A stretch of DNA of 7,970 nt. Source: Sphingobium sp. (lineage in GTDB: Bacteria > Pseudomonadota > Alphaproteobacteria > Sphingomonadales > Sphingomonadaceae). Location: the NCBI GenBank assembly GCA_017745115.1, contig JAGIAA010000062.1, positions 1 through 7,970 of the forward strand, read 5' to 3'. The notes beneath the pieces are model-generated. The model did not search any database. It saw nothing but the letters and a program-made list of their open reading frames with translations, and was not told where the DNA came from. The position numbers and the translations under genes were made by a program. Each line of letters opens with the position of its first letter. Position 1 is the first letter of the stretch. Shown piece by piece: positions 4,883-7,970 of the stretch.

Positions 4883-5703
4883 GTCAGAACCTGCCTTATG
4901 CCGAAGTGATCGGCGATCCGATCGCGCACAGCAAGTCGCCCGTCATCCACAATTTCTGGCTGGGCGAGCTCGGCATCGAGGCGGAATATCGCAAGACCCT
5001 TGTCCATCCTGGCGAACTGGCGGGCTATTTCCTCAAGCGCCGCGCCGATCCGGACTGGCTCGGGTGCAACATCACCATCCCGCACAAGATTGCCGCGCTC
5101 GATTATGTCGACGATCCGGGCGGCGTGCGCGAGCGGATCGGCGCGATCAATACCGTCGCCTGCGAGACGGGCGGCCCGCTCATCGGCACCAACACCGATG
5201 CCGGCGGCTTCCTCCAGCCGCTGTTGCGCGACAAGTGGACGGGCAGGCGCGCGATCATGGTCGGCGCCGGCGGGGCCGCGCTCGCCATTGCCTTTGCCCT
5301 GCGCTCCGTCGGGATCGAGGAGCTGACCATCGTCGCGCGCGATGCCGAAAAGGGCCGGACCTTGCTTGAGCGGCTCGGCTTTGACGGCCATGTCCAGGAT
5401 TTCGACGTGGCGCTGCCGGGCGCGGACCTGCTGGTCAATGCGAGCCCTCTCGGCATGACTGGCCATGCGGCTTATGCGCCCGACCTGTCCGGCCTGCCGG
5501 CCAGTGCCATGGTCTACGACATCGTCTACGCGCCGCTCGAAACGCCCCTGCTGGCGGCGGCGCGGGCGCGCGGCCTCGCGACGCTTGACGGCCTGGAAAT
5601 GCTGATCGGTCAGGCGGCGCTTGCCTTCGACATCTTCTTCGACGCGCAGCCGCCGCGCGAGATGGACGCCGAACTGCGCGCGCTGATTCTCGCGCCGGCC
5701 TGA
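4879..5703 (+). CDS. aroE: Shikimate dehydrogenase AroE
   Basis: AroE reduces 3-dehydroshikimate to shikimate with NADPH, the fourth step toward chorismate and the aromatic amino acids. The 274-residue length is typical. The substrate-binding domain opens with YAEVIGDPIAHSKSP (7-21), with S18 and S20 of the shikimate-binding HSKS. The catalytic Lys is K70 in CNITIPHK and the catalytic Asp is D107 in GTNTDAGGF. The GAINTV motif is at 88-93. The nucleotide-binding loop is VGAGGAA (128-134), and NASPLGM follows the second half of the Rossmann fold. The usual NADP-phosphate-binding NRT is replaced by A153-R154-D155. The ATG at 4879 is fixed by the ATGA overlap with maf and by the family N-terminus; the longer open frame from 4735 lies inside maf. 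Confidence 0.95.
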   Translation: MSQNLPYAEVIGDPIAHSKSPVIHNFWLGELGIEAEYRKTLVHPGELAGYFLKRRADPDWLGCNITIPHKIAALDYVDDPGGVRERIGAINTVACETGGPLIGTNTDAGGFLQPLLRDKWTGRRAIMVGAGGAALAIAFALRSVGIEELTIVARDAEKGRTLLERLGFDGHVQDFDVALPGADLLVNASPLGMTGHAAYAPDLSGLPASAMVYDIVYAPLETPLLAAARARGLATLDGLEMLIGQAALAFDIFFDAQPPREMDAELRALILAPA

Positions 5704-5714
5704 GTCATGACTCA
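5701..5714. repeat. Perfect 14-bp palindrome TGAGTCATGACTCA over the aroE stop and coaE start
   Basis: The sequence equals its own reverse complement. It starts with the TGA stop of aroE and has the coaE ATG at its centre (5707-5709). Each arm holds a GANTC site (5702-5706 and 5709-5713). It could be a protein-binding or methylation-sensitive site, or chance. There is no loop, so it is a poor RNA hairpin within one molecule. Confidence 0.6.
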
Positions 5715-6312
5715 TCGTCCATTCCGCCTTGGCCTCACGGGCTCCATCGGCATGGGCAAGTCGACGGTCACGGGTTTTTTCCGCCAGATGGGCGTGCCCG
5801 TCTTCGATGCCGACGCCGAAGTTCACAGGCTGCAAGGTCCCGGCGGCGCCTTGCTCGGCGCGATCGAGGCGCGCTTTCCGGGAACGACTGGCCCGCAAGG
5901 CGTCGACCGCGGCGCGCTCGGCGTCCATGTCTTCGGCAAGCCCGGTGAATTGCGGGCGCTCGAGGCCATTGTGCACCCCGCCGTCGCCGATGCGCGGGCG
6001 GCTTTTCTGCGGCGCCATGCCGGCCACCGCCTCGTGCTGCTTGACATTCCCTTGCTTTTCGAGCGCGGAATCGACGCGGAAATGGATGCCGTCGCGGTCG
6101 TCACGGCGCCCGCCCACGTCCAGCGCCGCCGCGTGCTGCGCCGGCGCGGCATGACGGCGGCGAAGCTGCGCGGACTCATCGCTAGCCAGCTCCCGGACCG
6201 GATGAAGCAGGCCGGCGCCGACATCGTCATTTCGACGGCTCGCCCCAAATGGCAGACGCGCGGACAGGTTGCGCGTCTCCTCGCTTGCCTTCGCGCCGCC
6301 CAAGTCCGATAA
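5707..6312 (+). CDS. coaE: Dephospho-CoA kinase CoaE
   Basis: CoaE phosphorylates the 3'-hydroxyl of dephospho-CoA with ATP, the last step of coenzyme A synthesis, in the cytoplasm. The 201-residue protein has the P-loop LTGSIGMGKST (10-20) with K18 and S19. It also has the FDADAEVH segment (33-40) with the substrate-site Asp residues, and LLDIPLLFERG in the middle, matching the family DiPLLfE motif. Near the end are the RRGMTAAKLRGLIASQ lid region and the LPDRMKQAGADIVI segment, also typical. The ATG at 5707 is 3 nt after the aroE stop and has no clear Shine-Dalgarno, so it is probably translated by coupling. The C-terminus is Arg- and Ala-rich and shorter than in some relatives. Confidence 0.94.
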   Translation: MTHRPFRLGLTGSIGMGKSTVTGFFRQMGVPVFDADAEVHRLQGPGGALLGAIEARFPGTTGPQGVDRGALGVHVFGKPGELRALEAIVHPAVADARAAFLRRHAGHRLVLLDIPLLFERGIDAEMDAVAVVTAPAHVQRRRVLRRRGMTAAKLRGLIASQLPDRMKQAGADIVISTARPKWQTRGQVARLLACLRAAQVR

Positions 6313-6339
6313 TGCCTTCCCAACGAGTCACGAGCGACG

Positions 6340-7041
6340 ATGCGCGAGATTGTATTCGACACGGAAACGACCGGCCTTGACCCGCTGAATGGGGATCGCC
6401 TCGTCGAAATCGGCTGCATCGAACTGGTGAACCGGATGCCCACCGGCGCCACGTTCCACGCTTATTTCAATCCCCAGCGCGACATGCCTGCGGCAGCCGA
6501 AGCCGTGCATGGCCTTTCGGCGCGCTTCCTTGCCGACAAGCCGCTGTTCGGCAGCCAGGCTGATGCGCTTCTCGAATTCATCGGCGACTCGCATATGGTC
6601 GCACACAATGCGCGCTTCGACTTCGGCTTCCTGAATGCCGAGCTGGAGCGCTGCGGCAAGGTCACCGTCGACATGGCGCGGATGATCGACACGGTGGCGA
6701 TCGCGCGTGCGCTGCATCCCGGCGCCAAGCACAGCCTCGACGCGCTCTGCACGCGCTACGGCATCGACCGCAGCCACCGCATCAAGCATGGCGCCTTGCT
6801 CGACGCCGAGCTGCTGGCCCAGCTCTACGTCGAACTGACGGGCGGGCGGCAGATCGGCCTGACGCTGGTCGCGGACCAGGGCGAGAGGGTGGCGGACTCG
6901 ATCACTGTCGTCGCGGCCGTCGCACGGCCTATCCGCACCGCCCGCATCTTTTCCCCCAGCGAAGGGGAACTGCAACGGCATCGAGCCTTTATTGCCAAAC
7001 TCGACAATGCGCTCTGGCTGGAAGGGGAAACGACGCCCTGA
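6340..7041 (+). CDS. dnaQ: DNA polymerase III epsilon subunit (3'-5' proofreading exonuclease)
   Basis: The epsilon subunit proofreads for the replicative polymerase and binds the alpha subunit. The 233-residue protein carries the three DEDDh exonuclease motifs: Exo I FDTETTGLDP (6-15) with D7 and E9, Exo II AHNARFDFGFLN (88-99) with D94, and Exo III RIKHGALLDAELLA (147-160) with H150 and D155. All five metal-binding or catalytic residues are present. The part after about residue 180 is less conserved and would carry the alpha-binding segment. The ATG at 6340 puts Exo I six residues from the start, as is normal. Its Shine-Dalgarno is weak (CGAG). The gene follows coaE by 27 nt and is probably in the same transcript. 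A dnaQ close to the origin is also seen in Caulobacter. Confidence 0.94.
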   Translation: MREIVFDTETTGLDPLNGDRLVEIGCIELVNRMPTGATFHAYFNPQRDMPAAAEAVHGLSARFLADKPLFGSQADALLEFIGDSHMVAHNARFDFGFLNAELERCGKVTVDMARMIDTVAIARALHPGAKHSLDALCTRYGIDRSHRIKHGALLDAELLAQLYVELTGGRQIGLTLVADQGERVADSITVVAAVARPIRTARIFSPSEGELQRHRAFIAKLDNALWLEGETTP

Positions 7042-7063
7042 TCCGACCGGGAGCAGAAGGAAG

Positions 7064-7076
7064 GGCCTTTCAGGCC
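7064..7076 (+). other. Small hairpin in the dnaQ-hpf gap
   Basis: GGCCT and AGGCC form a perfect 5-bp stem around a TTC loop. It lies 23 nt after the dnaQ stop and 9 nt before the hpf Shine-Dalgarno. There is no T-run after it, so it may weaken transcription or influence hpf ribosome loading rather than terminate. Confidence 0.3.
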
Positions 7077-7098
7077 GTCAACAAGAAGGAGACAGTCG

Positions 7099-7707
7099 AT
7101 GGACATTCGCGTTTCGGGCCATCAGATCGACACGGGCAATGCACTCAAGACCCATGTCAGCACCCGCCTCCAAGGGACTGTCGACAAATATTTCCCCCGA
7201 GCGCTTTCCGCGCATGCGACTTTCCGCCCCGCGCCGCACGGCGCTTTCCATTGCGATATCGTCTGTCATGTCATGTCCGGCCTGATCCTCAAGGGACAGG
7301 GCGAGGCGCAGGACGCGCACATCGCCTGCGATCAGGCGGCGGAACGCATCGACAAGCAGCTGCGGCGCTACATGCGCCGTCTCAAGGACCGGCACGAACA
7401 GAGCGCCGCGGCCGAGTTGCAGCGGGATCTCGACACGGCCAGGGTCGCGCTCAACGGCATCGAGGATGCGAGCTACACCGTCTTCCAGGGTCATGAGGAC
7501 GAGGAGGAAGGTGCGCCCGATGCACCCGTCGTGGTCGCCGAGATGCGTGTCGACATCCCTCATACCAGCGTGTCCGACGCGGTCATGATGCTCGACCTTC
7601 GCAACACCAACGCACTGCTGTTCGTGAACAGCAAGACGTCCGCCTTCAATATGGTCTACCGGCGCAACGACGGCACCATCGGCTGGGTCGAGCCGCCCAA
7701 GGGATGA
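7099..7707 (+). CDS. hpf: Long-form ribosome hibernation promoting factor (HPF/RaiA family)
   Basis: Long HPF binds idle 70S ribosomes at the mRNA/tRNA channel and dimerises them to 100S particles in stationary phase or stress. The 202-residue protein has the S30AE domain at about 1-100, beginning DIRVSGHQIDTGNALKTHV and ending in the basic KQLRRYMRRLKDRHE. An acidic linker containing HEDEEEG follows (about 101-145). The C-terminal dimerisation domain spans about 146-202, with MMLDLRNTNALLFVNSKT and VYRRNDGTIGWVEPPKG, the family signature. The short YfiA/HPF type would lack this last part. The ATG at 7099 has an excellent ribosome site, AAGGAG at 7086-7091, seven nt away. In many proteobacteria hpf and ptsN follow rpoN; here dnaQ precedes hpf and rpoN is not in the window. 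Confidence 0.93.
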   Translation: MDIRVSGHQIDTGNALKTHVSTRLQGTVDKYFPRALSAHATFRPAPHGAFHCDIVCHVMSGLILKGQGEAQDAHIACDQAAERIDKQLRRYMRRLKDRHEQSAAAELQRDLDTARVALNGIEDASYTVFQGHEDEEEGAPDAPVVVAEMRVDIPHTSVSDAVMMLDLRNTNALLFVNSKTSAFNMVYRRNDGTIGWVEPPKG

Positions 7708-7799
7708 TCTCGTCGCTCGGCAAGAGCTTCTAAAGGCTTTGCTGCTATCGGGGAGGTACCGGCGATCGTGCACGAAGCCGTGCCTCGTCCCATAGTATG

Positions 7800-7846
7800 A
7801 ATGCCGATGGGTGGCGGTTGACCCACGCGGGCATTACTTCTATGGG
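7800..7846 (+). promoter_or_regulatory. Candidate ptsN promoter with inverted repeat
   Basis: TTGACC (7818-7823) stands 17 nt before TATGGG (7841-7846), a good -35 with a poor -10. The -35 overlaps an interrupted inverted repeat: AATGCC (7800-7805) pairs with GGCATT (7830-7835), and TGGGT (7808-7812) pairs with ACCCA (7821-7825). As RNA this would be a stem with an internal loop but without a U-tail; as DNA it could be an operator. The rest of the hpf-ptsN gap (7708-7915) shows no gene, and no strong terminator was seen after hpf. Confidence 0.3.
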
Positions 7847-7915
7847 GCCGCACGGTTTTCTTCCAGGCGGTCACGGGCGAAACGGGCCCTAGAGTCCGAC
7901 CGCAGGACAGGATTT

Positions 7916-7970
7916 ATGGATAATTTCAACGATTTGTTGGTGGCGGACGCGGTTTCGTCCGAGGTCGCTG
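7916..7970 (+). CDS. ptsN: Probable nitrogen-PTS EIIA protein PtsN, N-terminal fragment (runs off the right edge)
   Basis: Only 18 codons are present, starting MDNFNDLLVADAV and continuing SSEVA, before the window ends. This looks like the start of a EIIA-Ntr protein (family pattern: D-L-L followed by A-V, then a Ser/Lys-rich segment). The position directly after hpf supports it, as hpf-ptsN is a common pair. PtsN receives phosphate from NPr and regulates potassium transport and carbon/nitrogen balance in other bacteria. The ATG at 7916 has AGGA at 7904-7907, eight nt upstream. The active-site His and the rest of the domain are outside the window, so the name rests on a short match plus context. 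Confidence 0.65.
   Translation, partial: MDNFNDLLVADAVSSEVA

Noticed and set aside
4849..6303. Long minus-strand open frame (484 codons) opposite aroE and coaE
   Set aside because: It is antisense to two clear enzymes, is rich in Arg, Ala and His as expected from a GC-rich shadow frame, and shows no recognisable domain.
6966..6990. Possible EcfG (general stress) promoter for hpf: GGAAC, 16 nt, CTTT
   Set aside because: The -10 is CTTT rather than CGTT, and the site lies within the dnaQ coding region; one mismatch in a four-base box is too weak to call.
7656..7874. Minus-strand 72-codon open frame across the hpf end and hpf-ptsN gap
   Set aside because: It overlaps the conserved C-terminus of hpf, has no visible ribosome site of note and no recognisable motif.
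7915..7923. DnaA-like box TATGGATAA at the ptsN start
   Set aside because: A single one-mismatch nonamer overlapping a start codon, 4.5 kb from the box cluster, is expected by chance.
1..7970. Search for tRNA or rRNA genes, insertion sequences, CRISPR repeats and phage or defence genes
   Set aside because: No tRNA cloverleaf, transposase motif, spaced direct repeats or defence domains were seen; the window is core housekeeping DNA.

Overview
The window is a GC-rich bacterial chromosome segment, almost certainly alphaproteobacterial and most like Sphingomonadales. The evidence is the hemE / DUF299 regulator / maf / aroE / coaE / dnaQ gene order, the Rho N-terminus, the HemJ sequence, and a small secreted protein of a type I associate with sphingomonads. 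The order assignment is inference. Nothing here looks like a phage, transposon, CRISPR array or other accessory island; this is core housekeeping DNA.

Layout. All genes point away from one 304-bp non-coding gap at 3113-3416. To the left, on the minus strand, are hemE (haem synthesis, decarboxylation of uroporphyrinogen III), hemJ (protoporphyrinogen oxidation), a small secreted protein of unknown function, an SDR oxidoreductase, and the first 35 codons of rho, which runs off the left edge. To the right, on the plus strand, is a tightly packed set: the PEP-synthase/PPDK regulatory kinase-phosphorylase gene (here ppsR), a Maf-like nucleotide pyrophosphatase, aroE, coaE and dnaQ. ppsR/maf and maf/aroE overlap by ATGA, and aroE/coaE are 3 nt apart. 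Then come hpf (long ribosome hibernation factor) and the first 18 codons of a probable ptsN, which runs off the right edge.

Main result. The hemE-ppsR gap is very probably the chromosomal replication origin. Its neighbours match the known Caulobacter origin (hemE on one side; the DUF299 gene, maf, aroE, coaE and dnaQ on the other) and the predicted Rickettsia origin. It holds a DnaA box identical to the Caulobacter G-box, further near-matches to the DnaA box, and an AT-rich stretch beside hemE. It also holds a dense cluster of GANTC sites (the CcrM methylation target): nine in about 340 bp, against roughly one per 700 bp by eye in the DNA to the left. No TTAA tetramer occurs in the gap, so a Caulobacter-style CtrA site is missing.

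Other points. hemE appears to start at a CTG codon with a well-placed Shine-Dalgarno sequence, 13 codons upstream of the obvious TTG. The rho leader is C-rich and G-poor, as expected for Rho autoregulation, and carries three GANTC sites. A perfect 14-bp palindrome holds both the aroE stop and the coaE start.
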